Source of the DNA: Neotamlana laminarinivorans
Lineage (GTDB): Bacteria > Bacteroidota > Bacteroidia > Flavobacteriales > Flavobacteriaceae
DNA: 64,000 nt
Direction of reading: 5' to 3'
Assembly (NCBI RefSeq): GCF_020523925.1
Contig: NZ_JAJAPW010000001.1
Span: 744,001 to 808,000, forward strand
Shown here: positions 1-10,576 of the stretch, one piece after another
Layout of the letters: every line of letters begins with the position of its first letter
Position numbering within the stretch: the stretch's first letter is position 1
Notes under the pieces: model-generated
Databases searched by the model: none
What the model was told of the DNA's origin: nothing
The model's input: only the letters and a program-made list of their open reading frames with translations
Position numbers and translations under genes: made by a program

Positions 1-2337
1 TTCATCCAACATAAGTTTAGATGCTACATCTTTGCAGTGGTGTTCTTTTGGAATTGGATTAACACGCTTAGCTTTTATTTTTAAAAATTTTACGGAAGTT
101 GCTTTAAAACTTAAGTTACTTTCTATCTTATTTCTTCCCTGTGTATGGCTAATTTTTAGCTGATTTAAATTAGATAAACTGGAATAATCTTTACCGTTTA
201 AACTGCCTAAAACCTCTATGTTTTCTGGTGAATATACACAGCCAATAGTAAATCTTAACCACGTAATATCAACGTGACTTACTTCCGTTTCTTCTTTAAA
301 GTTTAAAACAGCCTCAAAATCGTCATTAATTGTAACCCAATTTTCGTTGTATTTTACCAATTTAGCATAATTTAAATCGGTTAATTTTTGCCTATTTGCA
401 TTTGAATTACCTTTTGAAATGATTTTAAGTTTGGCATCACACCCCTTATGAATAGGAAATTTTTGCTGAGATATATTGGCAACTTGAGTATTATTTTTAT
501 AGGCTGTCGCTTTTACAGTTTTAGTTTCTTTTAAAACAAATGGGGTTGTGTATTTAATTGAAGCTTCTGTAGGAAGTGAACCATCAGTGGTATAATAAAT
601 ATCTAAACCATCAACTTCGGTTTCTAATGAAACTTCAATTTCTTGCGCTTTTGGATGCCCTTCATGGTTTATTTTAACATTAAAAGCACTAGTTGCATAT
701 CGTGTTTCTTGAGCTTCTAGCTTTTTAAACTGATATAGTAAACGCTCTATAAAATTATCCCAGTTTTGCAATTTTTGGCTAGTCCATCCATTTTCAGCAA
801 CGGCATATAAACGAGGAAACGTCATATAGGTTAACTTGCTCCAATCGCTTATAGATTCGGTCCATAAATTCCCTTGAACACCTAATATATGTTTCGCGTC
901 ATCAATTGTTAAACTATCTGAAATAACTTTGTAATTATAAGTATCTTTTAAAAAACTATGCGAATACCCAAGATTTGGCTCTAAGTCGTCATCACCTTGC
1001 TTTAAATCTAAATAACAGTATTTAAAAGGTGTCATAACCACATCATGCCCTTGTTTAGCAGCAGCAATACCACCTTTTTCGCCACGCCAAGACATAACAG
1101 TTGCATTTGGAGCTAAACCACCTTCTAAAATTTCGTCCCAGCCAATCATATTTTTGCCATGGGCATTAATATTTTTTTCAACACGTTTTATAAAATAACT
1201 TTGCAATTCATGCATATTTGCTAAGTTTTCATCCTTCATGAGTTGTTTACAGTTCAGATCGTTTTTCCATGCATCTTTATTACATTCGTCTCCTCCAATA
1301 TGTATGTATTTATACGGAAAAAGATCCATAACTTCGGTTAAAACACCTTCAATAAATTGGTATGTTTTTTCCTTTGCAGGGCAATAAGTATTGTTATTTA
1401 CAATTCCTCCTGTTGCCACATAAAATGGTTGTTTGGCACATGAAATTTCAGGATAAGCCGTTATGGCTGCCATGGAATGCCCTGGCATATCTATTTCTGG
1501 AATAATCTCTATCTGTAGTTGTTTTGCGTAAGCTACAATTTCTTTTATGTCCTCTTGTGTATAAAAACCGCCATATGTGGCTTTCTCTCCTGGTTTTTGT
1601 TTAGGTCTGCCCCACCAATTAGATACCGTTTCGTCTGTGGTATTATAATCTACTCGCCATGCACCTACCTCGGTTAATTTTGGGAATTTTTTAATTTCAA
1701 TTCGCCAACCTTGATCGTCTGCTAAATGCCAATGAAACCGGTTTAATTTAAGCTCTGACATAAAATCTAAAACTTCCTTAATTTTTTCTTTATCAAAAAA
1801 GTGTCGAGACACATCTAACATATAGCCGCGCCATTTAAACTCAGGTTCATCATTAATAGTTACTACTGGAATACCCCATTCTATATTTTCTGGCGCATTT
1901 ATATTATGAAATGATGGCGGAAAAAGTTGTTTTAAAGTTTGTAAACCATAGAAAAAACCTTGCTCTTGTGATGCTTTTAATATAATTTTTTCTTGACTGA
2001 CGATTAACTGATAACCTTCTTTTGGTAATGAAGCATCGGTAAAAAATTGAATATTTGCACCTGTATTTTGAATTTTAACTTCTGTGGAAAACCCTAAAGA
2101 CTCTTCAATTAATTCAAAAAAATGACTAGCTATTTTTAACTGTGATTCATTCTCTACTGATACTTGGCTGTCTTCATTTAAAATAAAAAATCCCTCACCT
2201 AAATTTTGTGCTTTAGGTAAGGGAATTATTGATACTTTGCCTTTAAGAAGTGTTTTTGGTACTTCCTTTTTACAGGATGAAATTATAAAAAATGATAAAA
2301 ATATTAGTGTTAATTTTCTGTAGTTTTTATAATTCAT
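1..2337 (-). CDS. GH20 beta-N-acetylhexosaminidase, lipoprotein (3' end beyond window)
   Basis: The frame opens at an ATG at 2337 and runs off the left edge with 779 codons visible and no stop, so only the extreme C-terminus is missing. The N-terminus is a lipoprotein signal with the lipidated Cys near residue 22 (IISSC-KKE). A GH20b-type domain is followed by the GH20 barrel, with HIGGDE ending in the catalytic Asp350-Glu351 pair. GH20 enzymes remove terminal beta-GlcNAc or beta-GalNAc by substrate-assisted catalysis. After the barrel come a chitobiase-type Fn3-like stretch (YYTTDGSLPT, about residue 580) and a region resembling an F5/8-type C (galactose-binding-like) domain from about 650. 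It is the last visible gene of the long minus-strand array, 14 bp after a GH92 gene. The family is certain; the linkage cut is not. Confidence 0.93.
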   Translation of the reverse strand, partial: MNYKNYRKLTLIFLSFFIISSCKKEVPKTLLKGKVSIIPLPKAQNLGEGFFILNEDSQVSVENESQLKIASHFFELIEESLGFSTEVKIQNTGANIQFFTDASLPKEGYQLIVSQEKIILKASQEQGFFYGLQTLKQLFPPSFHNINAPENIEWGIPVVTINDEPEFKWRGYMLDVSRHFFDKEKIKEVLDFMSELKLNRFHWHLADDQGWRIEIKKFPKLTEVGAWRVDYNTTDETVSNWWGRPKQKPGEKATYGGFYTQEDIKEIVAYAKQLQIEIIPEIDMPGHSMAAITAYPEISCAKQPFYVATGGIVNNNTYCPAKEKTYQFIEGVLTEVMDLFPYKYIHIGGDECNKDAWKNDLNCKQLMKDENLANMHELQSYFIKRVEKNINAHGKNMIGWDEILEGGLAPNATVMSWRGEKGGIAAAKQGHDVVMTPFKYCYLDLKQGDDDLEPNLGYSHSFLKDTYNYKVISDSLTIDDAKHILGVQGNLWTESISDWSKLTYMTFPRLYAVAENGWTSQKLQNWDNFIERLLYQFKKLEAQETRYATSAFNVKINHEGHPKAQEIEVSLETEVDGLDIYYTTDGSLPTEASIKYTTPFVLKETKTVKATAYKNNTQVANISQQKFPIHKGCDAKLKIISKGNSNANRQKLTDLNYAKLVKYNENWVTINDDFEAVLNFKEETEVSHVDITWLRFTIGCVYSPENIEVLGSLNGKDYSSLSNLNQLKISHTQGRNKIESNLSFKATSVKFLKIKAKRVNPIPKEHHCKDVASKLMLDE

Positions 2338-2351
2338 CTGTTTAGTTTTTG

Positions 2352-4577
2352 TTACAAATATTCATTAGGTTTTGGCCCTAAAACAATGTGAAGTTCGCCT
2401 CCTAACATTAACGTATGGTGCTTTATAGTAAATTCATTTATTGGTTTACCGTTTATACTCATAGATTGAATATAGGTATTCTCTTCAGATTGATTTTCTG
2501 TTGTAATTTTAAACGTTTTGCCGTTTTCTAAATTAATAGTTGCCGCTTCTACAGTTGGTGCTGTAATACTATAAACAGCTTCGGCTGGATTTATAGGGTA
2601 TAACCCAATAGAAGAAAACACTAACCAAGCACTCATTTGCCCACAATCTTCATTACCACAATAACCATCTGGTTTTGTACTATATTGGGTTTTAATAATT
2701 TTACGTACCATTTCTTGGGTTTTCCAAGGCTGCCCTATTTCATTGTATAAATAGGCCACGTGATGACTTGGCTCGTTACCGTGTGCATATTGCCCAATCA
2801 TTCCTGTACTAAAAATAGGCAATTTATCGTTTTTTTCAGGATAATATGTAAACATAGAATCTAGTTTGGCTGCAAATTTTTCTTTACCAACAGTTAGTTC
2901 TAGACCTGAAATATCATGTGGTACGAACCAAAAATATTGCCATCCGTTACTTTCACAAAATTCTTTAGTATATTCTTTTGCAGAAAACGGACTAATAAAG
3001 TTTCCTTTATCATCTTTAGGTCTAAAGAAAGTAGATTTTTCATCATATAAGTTTCTCCAATTCTCAGCTCGTTTGGTAAACTCTCTGTGAGCGTCAAAAT
3101 TTCCCAAATCTTTAGCTAATTTGGCAATACACCAATCGTTATAAGCATATTCTAAAGTTTTTGAAACCGACCAATTTTCATGATGCTCTCCTGTAGGCAC
3201 ATAACCTAGTTTTTTATATAAATCAATTTGTCTTCCATCTTCATTAGCTGAAGCAATACAAGCCTCTAGAGCTTTTTGGGCATCCATAGGAATACCTTTA
3301 AAATAAGCATCAACAATTACAGGAACCGCATGATAACCAATCATCATATTAGTTTCGTTTCCTGCTAAAGACCACACAGGAAGTAAGCCTGTTTCTTCGT
3401 AATGAGATAAAAACGACTTTATCATATCTTCGGTTTCTTTTTGAGATATAATAGTATATAAAGGGTGTGTTGCTCTAAAGGTATCCCAAAGCGAGAATGT
3501 ATCGTATTTATTGTAATCTTTAGCAATATGATTTTCGCCGTCTGCTCCTTTATATGCACCATCGACATCGCTGTGTAATGATGGTGTTAAAAACACATGG
3601 TACATATTAGTGTAAAATAATTCTTTTTGAGCTTCTGTACCTTCAATAGTTATTTTTGAAAGTTCTTTCTCCCAAGCAGCATCTGCTTGTTCTACTGTTT
3701 TTTCAAAATCCCAATGTGGTAATTCTGATTCAAGGTTTTTTCTAGCTCCATTAATACTTGCAGAAGATAAAGCTACTTTTACCTTAATCTGTTCATTAGC
3801 TTTAGTTTTATAATGGGCTATTATTTTTGTAAACTGACCTGTTATACTATCTCCTTTAATTTCTTTCGATTTATTAAATAACTGAGCTTTATCAAAAGGT
3901 TTAGAAAATTGCATAACAAAATACACACGCTGGTCTGCTGCCCAACCTTTAGATTTTCGGTAACCTACAATAGTTTGCTTATCCTCAATAGTTATTTTAG
4001 TTTCCATAGGTTTATCCCAATTTAAACTATAGCCTAAATCAAGAATAATTTGACTTTTATCATCTTTTGGAAACGTATATTGATGAAAACCTACTCGTTC
4101 TGTAGTGGTCAATTCAGCTTTAATACCTGAACTTAATAAATCTACCGAATAGTAACCTGGACTAGCTTCTTCTCTATCATGAGAAAACTTTGAATAAGGT
4201 CTATAATCGCCTTCTTTAGTTAAACTTTCTGTAAACTTACTATTTAATGGCATTACTAATAAATCGTACATATCGCCAGCTCCAGTTCCCGAAAGATGCG
4301 TATGACTAAAACCTGCAATGGTAGAATCTGGATAAAAATAACCTGCAATTCTGTCCCAGCCTGGTAAACCATTATCTGGGCTTAATTGTACCATACCAAA
4401 CGGAGCTACCGCACCTGGATAGGTATTTCCTGGTCCATCTGTACCAGTAAAGGTATTTACGTAACTTGTAAGTTTTCTTTTTTCTTTTTCTGGTGTTACT
4501 TTTTCTTTTTTTTCTGGTGATTTGCATGCTATTATTGCAAAGCTCAAAAACACTAGTAGGTAAGTGCTATTCTTCAT
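2352..4577 (-). CDS. GH92 alpha-mannosidase family lipoprotein
   Basis: This 741-residue protein has a lipoprotein signal (lipobox Cys18, followed by KSPEKKEK) and a full-length GH92 fold. Motifs in order are VNTFTGTDGPGNTYPGA near residue 40, FSHTHLSGTGAGD, SLWDTFRATHPL, ESNGWQYFWFVPHD, HGNEPSHH, and GNEDCGQMSAW at 641-651 with the presumed general-base Asp644. GH92 enzymes are calcium-dependent inverting exo-alpha-mannosidases acting on N-glycans. The HGNEPSHH segment recurs in characterised alpha-1,2-acting members as far as I recall, so that linkage is a reasonable guess. The start is ATG at 4577, with only 6 bp to the preceding GH20 gene, which implies cotranscription. It is one of four GH92 genes in this array. 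Confidence 0.93.
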   Translation of the reverse strand: MKNSTYLLVFLSFAIIACKSPEKKEKVTPEKEKRKLTSYVNTFTGTDGPGNTYPGAVAPFGMVQLSPDNGLPGWDRIAGYFYPDSTIAGFSHTHLSGTGAGDMYDLLVMPLNSKFTESLTKEGDYRPYSKFSHDREEASPGYYSVDLLSSGIKAELTTTERVGFHQYTFPKDDKSQIILDLGYSLNWDKPMETKITIEDKQTIVGYRKSKGWAADQRVYFVMQFSKPFDKAQLFNKSKEIKGDSITGQFTKIIAHYKTKANEQIKVKVALSSASINGARKNLESELPHWDFEKTVEQADAAWEKELSKITIEGTEAQKELFYTNMYHVFLTPSLHSDVDGAYKGADGENHIAKDYNKYDTFSLWDTFRATHPLYTIISQKETEDMIKSFLSHYEETGLLPVWSLAGNETNMMIGYHAVPVIVDAYFKGIPMDAQKALEACIASANEDGRQIDLYKKLGYVPTGEHHENWSVSKTLEYAYNDWCIAKLAKDLGNFDAHREFTKRAENWRNLYDEKSTFFRPKDDKGNFISPFSAKEYTKEFCESNGWQYFWFVPHDISGLELTVGKEKFAAKLDSMFTYYPEKNDKLPIFSTGMIGQYAHGNEPSHHVAYLYNEIGQPWKTQEMVRKIIKTQYSTKPDGYCGNEDCGQMSAWLVFSSIGLYPINPAEAVYSITAPTVEAATINLENGKTFKITTENQSEENTYIQSMSINGKPINEFTIKHHTLMLGGELHIVLGPKPNEYL

Positions 4578-4583
4578 AAAAAT

Positions 4584-6884
4584 TTAAAATCCTGTATTTA
4601 TTGAGTTTATTAATTGTTTTTCCTCTCCTTGTAAACCAAACCATGCATTTATAACTCTAGGATTATCACTAGATCGGTATTTAATGGTAATAGGATGCCA
4701 ACCTGCTTTTAATGCCACATTACCGTAGCGTTTTCTTGGTCCGTGCCAACCGCTATTATCTACAACTAATGTATCTCCAATGTATAAATAATCGCCCCCA
4801 TCCGATCTTGTTTCAAACTGATAAATTCCGTCTTTTTCGGCTTTTATATAACCAGAAAACACCATATTAACCGGCTTTTTTCCTTTAAAATCTGCAATAT
4901 CAACGCTATCTACAGCTTCCCATTTTGCTGTATCTTTGAGTTCAATATCTTCCACTTTTTTAAGTTTTCCTGATATTAAAAAACGTTTAAGTCCTTTTTT
5001 ACTTGGTTTAATTTCTGTAGATGTTATATACTCCTTTTTCTCTACTTTGGTTTTTTTAATATCGTTAAATATATCACCTTTGTATGCTCGAGCTTTAATC
5101 TCTATAGTATCATTAACGATGAAAGGTTCTGTATATTTTGTAGTTTCCTTTGTTGGTACAGAACCATCTGTTGTGTAATAAATATCTACACCTTCTAAAG
5201 GATAAGCTAATTCCAACTTAACTTTTGTACTATCAACCATAGCCATGGTTTTATCTAAGCCTTTTACAATAGGGATGTAATAATATACTCCTAGCTCATC
5301 TAACCTTGGGTATTGTTTTTCAACGCGCGAATTAAAAGCTTCAAAATCTTTATTTTCTTTTGATGCCCAAGCATTTTCTGCCACCGCTAACATACGTGGA
5401 AATGCTTGATATTGTAAGCGTTTAAAACTTGGAATCCACTCAGACCATAAATTGGCTTGAATACCTAAAACTTTAGCTTCTTCTTCGGCTGTAAAGTTTT
5501 CTGGAACGGGTTCGTAATTATAAATTTTCTCTAAAGTATTTCCTTCATTTAAATAATCGAAATAATAGGCATCGGTTGGTGTAATTACCAATTCGTTACC
5601 ATTTTCGGCCGCTTTTTTAGGTGCTTCTGGTCTCCAGCCTCTCCACCACATTACGGCTGCATCTTTGGTTAAACCACCTTCAACAATTTCGTCCCATCCC
5701 ATAAGTTTTTTTCCTTTTGAATGTAAAAACTGCTCAATATCACGATTAAAAAACGACTGTAGTTCGTGTTCATCTTTTAGGTTATTATCTTTTATTGCTT
5801 TTTGGCAATGCGGACAAACTTTCCATGAGGCTATATTAACCTCATCACCTCCAATATGAATATATTCGTAAGGAAATAAATCGACAACTTCGCTTAATAC
5901 ATTTTTCATAAACTCGTAAGTCGTGTCTTTTCCTAAACATGACGGGTGCGTAAAAACAGTATCCCAACCCGACTCTCCAGTACATGATAAAAACGGATAA
6001 TTATCTATAGCTGCTTTAAAATGCCCTGGCATATCAATTTCTGGAACCACGGTAATACATCTTTCATCGGCGTAAGCCACTATTTCTTTTATTTGTTCTT
6101 GGGTAAAGAAACCACCGTATTTACGCTCACCATCAATAGTTTTAAACTTAGCTTCATCAATGGTATAAAGTTTATTTTCTTCGGCGCGTTCCATACAAAT
6201 CGTGTCTTGATTGTTTGGTGTTCTCCACGCTCCTTTTTCGGTTAATAAAGGATATTGTTTAATCTCAATTCTCCAACCTTGATCGTCAGTTAAATGCATG
6301 TGATAAATGTTCATTTTATAAAGCGCTAGGTAATCTAAAAAAGATTTAACCTCATCTATATCAATAAAATGACGACTAAAATCGTTATGCATACCTCGCC
6401 ATTTAAAACGCGGCTCGTCTTCAATACTTAAACATGGTACATACCAATTTACTGAAACCTCGCTCGTACTTTCTATTTCTGCAGGCAATAATTGACGAAT
6501 GGTTTGAACACCATTAAAAAATCCGCTTTCTTCGGAAGCCGAAATAATAATTTGCGACGGATTTACCACTAATTTATACGCCCCTTCTTTTAAACCTTCT
6601 ACCGTTTCAAAAATTACAGCTGCAGCTGTTTTTGATGTTGATTCGCTAAACTCGAACCCTGCAGAAGTACTAAATAATCCTTTTAAATAGTTAGCTGCTT
6701 TTTTATGCGCATCTTCGGTAACTACTAATTTGGTTTTAGACTCGAACTCGAAAGCATTTTCATGAAGTTGTATGCTTGAAGGCTTTGGTATTATTGAAAT
6801 ATCTTCTTTGGTAAAAGATGGTTTTTGATGGGAGCAGCTCGCAAAAAGAACTGCTAAAAGTAAGAGCGTTAGGTAGTTTTTCAT
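4584..6884 (-). CDS. GH20 beta-N-acetylhexosaminidase with C-terminal PA14 domain, lipoprotein
   Basis: This 766-residue lipoprotein (LFASC, Cys17) has a GH20b domain at about 25-150 and a GH20 barrel from about 160. MHLTDDQGWRIEIKQYP and HIGGDE give the catalytic pair Asp347-Glu348. An Fn3-like stretch (IYYTTDGSVPT) follows. The C-terminal 110 or so residues resemble a PA14 domain: FSGYIKAEKDGIYQFETRSD, then LYIGDTLVVDN and AGWHPITIKYR. PA14 modules in glycosidases usually bind glycans or shape the active site. The predicted role is removal of terminal beta-GlcNAc or GalNAc. The gap to the upstream GH141 gene is 2 bp, so translation may be coupled. It differs in C-terminal architecture from the other two GH20 proteins here, which suggests a different substrate position. 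Confidence 0.93.
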   Translation of the reverse strand: MKNYLTLLLLAVLFASCSHQKPSFTKEDISIIPKPSSIQLHENAFEFESKTKLVVTEDAHKKAANYLKGLFSTSAGFEFSESTSKTAAAVIFETVEGLKEGAYKLVVNPSQIIISASEESGFFNGVQTIRQLLPAEIESTSEVSVNWYVPCLSIEDEPRFKWRGMHNDFSRHFIDIDEVKSFLDYLALYKMNIYHMHLTDDQGWRIEIKQYPLLTEKGAWRTPNNQDTICMERAEENKLYTIDEAKFKTIDGERKYGGFFTQEQIKEIVAYADERCITVVPEIDMPGHFKAAIDNYPFLSCTGESGWDTVFTHPSCLGKDTTYEFMKNVLSEVVDLFPYEYIHIGGDEVNIASWKVCPHCQKAIKDNNLKDEHELQSFFNRDIEQFLHSKGKKLMGWDEIVEGGLTKDAAVMWWRGWRPEAPKKAAENGNELVITPTDAYYFDYLNEGNTLEKIYNYEPVPENFTAEEEAKVLGIQANLWSEWIPSFKRLQYQAFPRMLAVAENAWASKENKDFEAFNSRVEKQYPRLDELGVYYYIPIVKGLDKTMAMVDSTKVKLELAYPLEGVDIYYTTDGSVPTKETTKYTEPFIVNDTIEIKARAYKGDIFNDIKKTKVEKKEYITSTEIKPSKKGLKRFLISGKLKKVEDIELKDTAKWEAVDSVDIADFKGKKPVNMVFSGYIKAEKDGIYQFETRSDGGDYLYIGDTLVVDNSGWHGPRKRYGNVALKAGWHPITIKYRSSDNPRVINAWFGLQGEEKQLINSINTGF

Positions 6885-6886
6885 GG

Positions 6887-9001
6887 TTATCGTTTTATTT
6901 TCATTTTCATGTTGGTTTCAACCGCTTTATCAAAAGCTTCGGTTATTTCGGGTTTTAGTTTAGATTTTTCAATCCAAGCGTCATCGCCATAAATTCCAGC
7001 TTCCGAATAATTAAAAGGTTTAAACCCAATTTTCTTATAATTCTTTTTTCTTTTAAAGCTAAAATTAAAAGCTTCTGCATCTTTAAAATATGGCTTAGTA
7101 ATTAGGCTATGTTTATCGAATCCTAAAGCTTTCCATTCTTTAAAATTATGGTTATTAAAGTTATAATTGGTACTACTACTATTCCAATATATATTCTTGT
7201 CAATCTCTGCAACTACAGTATCCCAAGCGCCTTTGGCCACCATACCTTCGTTAAAAATTATAATATTATTTGTGAAGGTAAACGACTTATGCTTTTCTGG
7301 AATTGTACATTGCAATTGATATTTTTTTGCAAAGGCTAAAATGTTATTTTTTACAACATTATGCTTTCCATAGTTTTGCTGAAATCCGCCAGTTTTTGTA
7401 CTATAAACTAAGTTGTTTTTAAACACAATTCCTGTAGAACCTTCGTCGGCATACATGCCCCAGCCACCGTAAGAATACGAATGTATATGATGAATCAAAT
7501 TATTTTCGACCACCGTACCTTCTGAAGCTCCCAAAGTATAAATTCCGGCCATATCGCTTAATAAAGCCCAACCAATATGATGTATATGATTATAAGAAAT
7601 TGTGTTACGTTTTGCTAAACTTGGTTTATAACCCCAAACCCAACCAACAGAAACTCCGGTATAGAAAAAGTTACCAATATCGTTATGAGTTATCGTGTTG
7701 TCTGAACTATGTCCAACCCAAACACCAACGGCTGCCGGAAATTCTTGCCCACCAGATTTTATAATATTATTTTCTACTGAAATGTGATGTGTATGAAGCT
7801 CGTTTTGCAACGGTTTAAAATCGCCCAAATAAACACCACCGCCACCAATGTTATGAATGTATGTTTTATTGATTGATGAATAGCTACAACCTTTACCAAA
7901 CCAAACCGCATGCTGACCAATATTTGAAACTTCGCAATTGCTTATATTTATATGCTTGGCATTTTCAACCAGAATGGCTGCATTTAAAATAGCTGCCGCC
8001 TGATTAGGCTCGGAACCTGTTGGAGGTATTTTATAATGACAATGTTTAAAGATTAAGCCTTCAAAATTAACATACTGTACATACTTATTTTCACTAGCAT
8101 TACCTGCAATTGTTATTAAATTCCCCAAAACGGGAGCAATAAACTCGGTATTATTAATGGTTTCACCATCCTTGGGTTTGTAAAGTAAAATGCCGTTATC
8201 TTTTAAAAACCATTCACCGGGAGCATCAAGTGCGGCTTCGTAGTTTTCAAGAATTATGCGTCTATCCTTTTTTAACGGATTCCAAGGTTTCATACCTTTT
8301 CCTGAAGTTACTATTTTGCTGTTATCGGCAATAAAATCATCAATATGCCTTAACGTATAATCCCATTTATGATAGGCTTTAAAACGTACATTTTTAAGTT
8401 CGTTTGGCTTTATATTTTGCAAAGCTTTTGCGCCGTTACTATCTAAATAAATAATTTGTTCGGCACGTTCTGCAACTTTAGATTTACCTTGTTTCCAAAT
8501 GTTTTGAAAAACTGTATCTATTTTAATAAAACCTTGGTTTGGTGTTTTAGCTAAAGTCGCTCGGTTATTATTAACGTATAACTGATCGAATTTCCAGTTG
8601 TAATACACCGATTCCGGAACTTTAGTTTGCCACAATCCGGTTTCTGTTTCAATAAAATTTGAAATTGTTTTGCCTCCACTAAAAACAGGATGTGCACCTT
8701 CTTCTGCTTTATAAATTATTGGGTATTCTTCCGTTCCACTGTCTTCTGGAAATAACTCCAAAGGCGCTTTCATAACATACAATCCGTCTTTGACAATTAC
8801 CGTGAAAGCTTGTGTTTTAAACGATTGATTTTCCTTTAAAAGCCTTATTGCATTTCTAGCTCCAATTAAAGTAGCTAAAGGCTCTGTTTTAGTTCCCAAA
8901 TTAGCATCGTTACCATTTGGAGATATGTAAATTTTATGTTGTGCATTTAAGTTGAAACTTAAAAACACGATAGCGAAAACTATGTGTTTAATATTATTCA
9001 A
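6887..9001 (-). CDS. GH141-like right-handed beta-helix protein, putative alpha-L-fucosidase
   Basis: This 704-residue protein has a Sec signal (cleavage near NLNAQ, residue 21), then the opening typical of GH141 and related beta-helix proteins (ISPNGNDANLGT, then PLATLIGARNAIRLL). A long run of parallel beta-helix repeats follows at about 300-600 (for example NNLIHHIHSY, FKNNLVYS). GH141 includes an alpha-L-fucosidase acting on rhamnogalacturonan II, and also a xylanase, so fucosidase activity is only inferred, supported by GH29 and GH95 in the same array. The start codon is TTG at 9001. An in-frame stop lies 12 bp upstream, no ATG precedes the signal peptide, and the preceding gene ends at 9014, so a non-ATG start is forced. 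It shows no lipobox and is probably periplasmic. Confidence 0.8.
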   Translation of the reverse strand: MNNIKHIVFAIVFLSFNLNAQHKIYISPNGNDANLGTKTEPLATLIGARNAIRLLKENQSFKTQAFTVIVKDGLYVMKAPLELFPEDSGTEEYPIIYKAEEGAHPVFSGGKTISNFIETETGLWQTKVPESVYYNWKFDQLYVNNNRATLAKTPNQGFIKIDTVFQNIWKQGKSKVAERAEQIIYLDSNGAKALQNIKPNELKNVRFKAYHKWDYTLRHIDDFIADNSKIVTSGKGMKPWNPLKKDRRIILENYEAALDAPGEWFLKDNGILLYKPKDGETINNTEFIAPVLGNLITIAGNASENKYVQYVNFEGLIFKHCHYKIPPTGSEPNQAAAILNAAILVENAKHINISNCEVSNIGQHAVWFGKGCSYSSINKTYIHNIGGGGVYLGDFKPLQNELHTHHISVENNIIKSGGQEFPAAVGVWVGHSSDNTITHNDIGNFFYTGVSVGWVWGYKPSLAKRNTISYNHIHHIGWALLSDMAGIYTLGASEGTVVENNLIHHIHSYSYGGWGMYADEGSTGIVFKNNLVYSTKTGGFQQNYGKHNVVKNNILAFAKKYQLQCTIPEKHKSFTFTNNIIIFNEGMVAKGAWDTVVAEIDKNIYWNSSSTNYNFNNHNFKEWKALGFDKHSLITKPYFKDAEAFNFSFKRKKNYKKIGFKPFNYSEAGIYGDDAWIEKSKLKPEITEAFDKAVETNMKMKIKR

Positions 9002-9013
9002 AATTGAAATATT

Positions 9014-10576
9014 TTATTTTTTATGTTCGACTGGTGTAGTACTCAACTTTAAAAATTGCTCTTCGGTAGCTAAGCCCATCATATTATTTTTTCTGTGCTT
9101 AATACGCTCTGCAGCTTTGTCTAAAAATTTTAAATCTACATCTGTTCGTAAACCTTTTGTTTTAGTATACTTCGGATTATTATCTAAACTTGGCAAAGCA
9201 TCAACTTTTGTTTGAAATTCGCTTACTACAGATTGTAAATTAGCGTCATCAATTAAGTTTATAGTTTCGTAAGGATCTTCTTTTAAATTGTAAATTCTGT
9301 GTACTTTTTGAAGCGTATCAACATATACTTTATACTGCTCGTTTCGCAATACACGATCTCTAAATTGCAACGCATTCACAAGCCAACCATCTTTATTAAT
9401 ATGCCCCGGCAAACCACCCATAGACAAAATATAATCTCTGTTAGTCCTTGATGCTTTTTCGGTTAAAACTTTAGCAAACGAATGGCCATCAAGATTTAAA
9501 TGTTCGTTGTTTGTGGCACCTGCTAATTCTAAGAACGTTGGAAACATATCCGTAAAATCGACCAGAGCATCGGTTTCAAAATGTTTATTATCTGGTGTTT
9601 TTACAATGAAGGGTGCATTAATCCCGTTTTCGGTTAAATAAGCTTTTCCGCCTCTAATATACTTTCCGTTTCTTTTACCAATAATTGATGGCGACGTACC
9701 GTTGTCTGTAGTTAAAACCACATAAGTGTTTTTTGCCAAGCCTGATATTTCAAGATTATCTAGAATTTTTCCAATGATAAAATCGGTATAACGCACCATG
9801 GCTCTATGCTTTTCATATTTTGTTTTTACGTTTGGCTCTAGAGGCGTATGAACAAAAGGTGAATGCGTTAAAACCATTGGATAATAAATACAAAACGGAT
9901 TGTTATTATTGGTATTCATAAAATCGATTACAAAATCTGAAAACAGATCTGGACCGAATTTACCTTCGTAGGTTTTACTACCTTCTTTTGTGAAAATATA
10001 AGGATTCCAATAGCGTTTATCGCTTGGTTTATTACCCGATTCGTAACCTGTCCACATGCAAAATTCATCGAAACCTGTTTTTTGCATCACATTTGGCTCT
10101 ATTCTAAAATCGTTTATTTGCCATTTACCAGCAATACAAGTTTTGTAACCCGATTCTTGTAAAGCTTTGGCAAAACTTGGGTTTTTATCGGCATCAAAAT
10201 TAGCACCATGTCCCCAACGAGGCACATCGTAATGGTTAACCCAACCATTTTGGTAAGGATACTGACCTGTAATTAAAGCCACACGACTTGGTGTACATTG
10301 TGGCATTGAATATACATTATTGAATTTTATACTCGTATTAACTAAGGCATCAATATTTGGGGTATTAATTTCTGAAGCTCCATAGCTTGTAAACCATTCT
10401 TTACCTAAATCATCTACTAAAATAAATATGAAATTAGGCTTTTCATTAGTTTCAGAAATCACCTTTTTTTCAACGTTTTGCTTACAAGACCATGCAAAGC
10501 TAATGGCTATAATTAGCAGTAAACTAAGTTTTAAGTTATTTGATATTTTAATAAACATAAACCTTAGTTTTTCCAT
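9014..10576 (-). CDS. S1-family sulfatase, lipoprotein (CTPSR)
   Basis: This formylglycine-dependent sulfatase of up to 520 residues has its maturation motif C94-TPSR followed by VALITG. N-terminal metal-binding aspartates lie in ILVDDLG. The signal is lipoprotein-like, with Cys31 in FAWSC followed by KQNVEKK. The ATG at 10576 overlaps the upstream esterase gene by 13 bp. A second ATG at 10558 (Met7) removes the overlap, leaves a 5-bp gap like other junctions here and gives a more normal signal length, so 10558 may be the true start. The enzyme should hydrolyse a sulfate ester on the target glycan, but its subfamily and sugar position cannot be assigned by eye. It sits between an esterase and GH141. 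Confidence 0.92.
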   Translation of the reverse strand: MEKLRFMFIKISNNLKLSLLLIIAISFAWSCKQNVEKKVISETNEKPNFIFILVDDLGKEWFTSYGASEINTPNIDALVNTSIKFNNVYSMPQCTPSRVALITGQYPYQNGWVNHYDVPRWGHGANFDADKNPSFAKALQESGYKTCIAGKWQINDFRIEPNVMQKTGFDEFCMWTGYESGNKPSDKRYWNPYIFTKEGSKTYEGKFGPDLFSDFVIDFMNTNNNNPFCIYYPMVLTHSPFVHTPLEPNVKTKYEKHRAMVRYTDFIIGKILDNLEISGLAKNTYVVLTTDNGTSPSIIGKRNGKYIRGGKAYLTENGINAPFIVKTPDNKHFETDALVDFTDMFPTFLELAGATNNEHLNLDGHSFAKVLTEKASRTNRDYILSMGGLPGHINKDGWLVNALQFRDRVLRNEQYKVYVDTLQKVHRIYNLKEDPYETINLIDDANLQSVVSEFQTKVDALPSLDNNPKYTKTKGLRTDVDLKFLDKAAERIKHRKNNMMGLATEEQFLKLSTTPVEHKK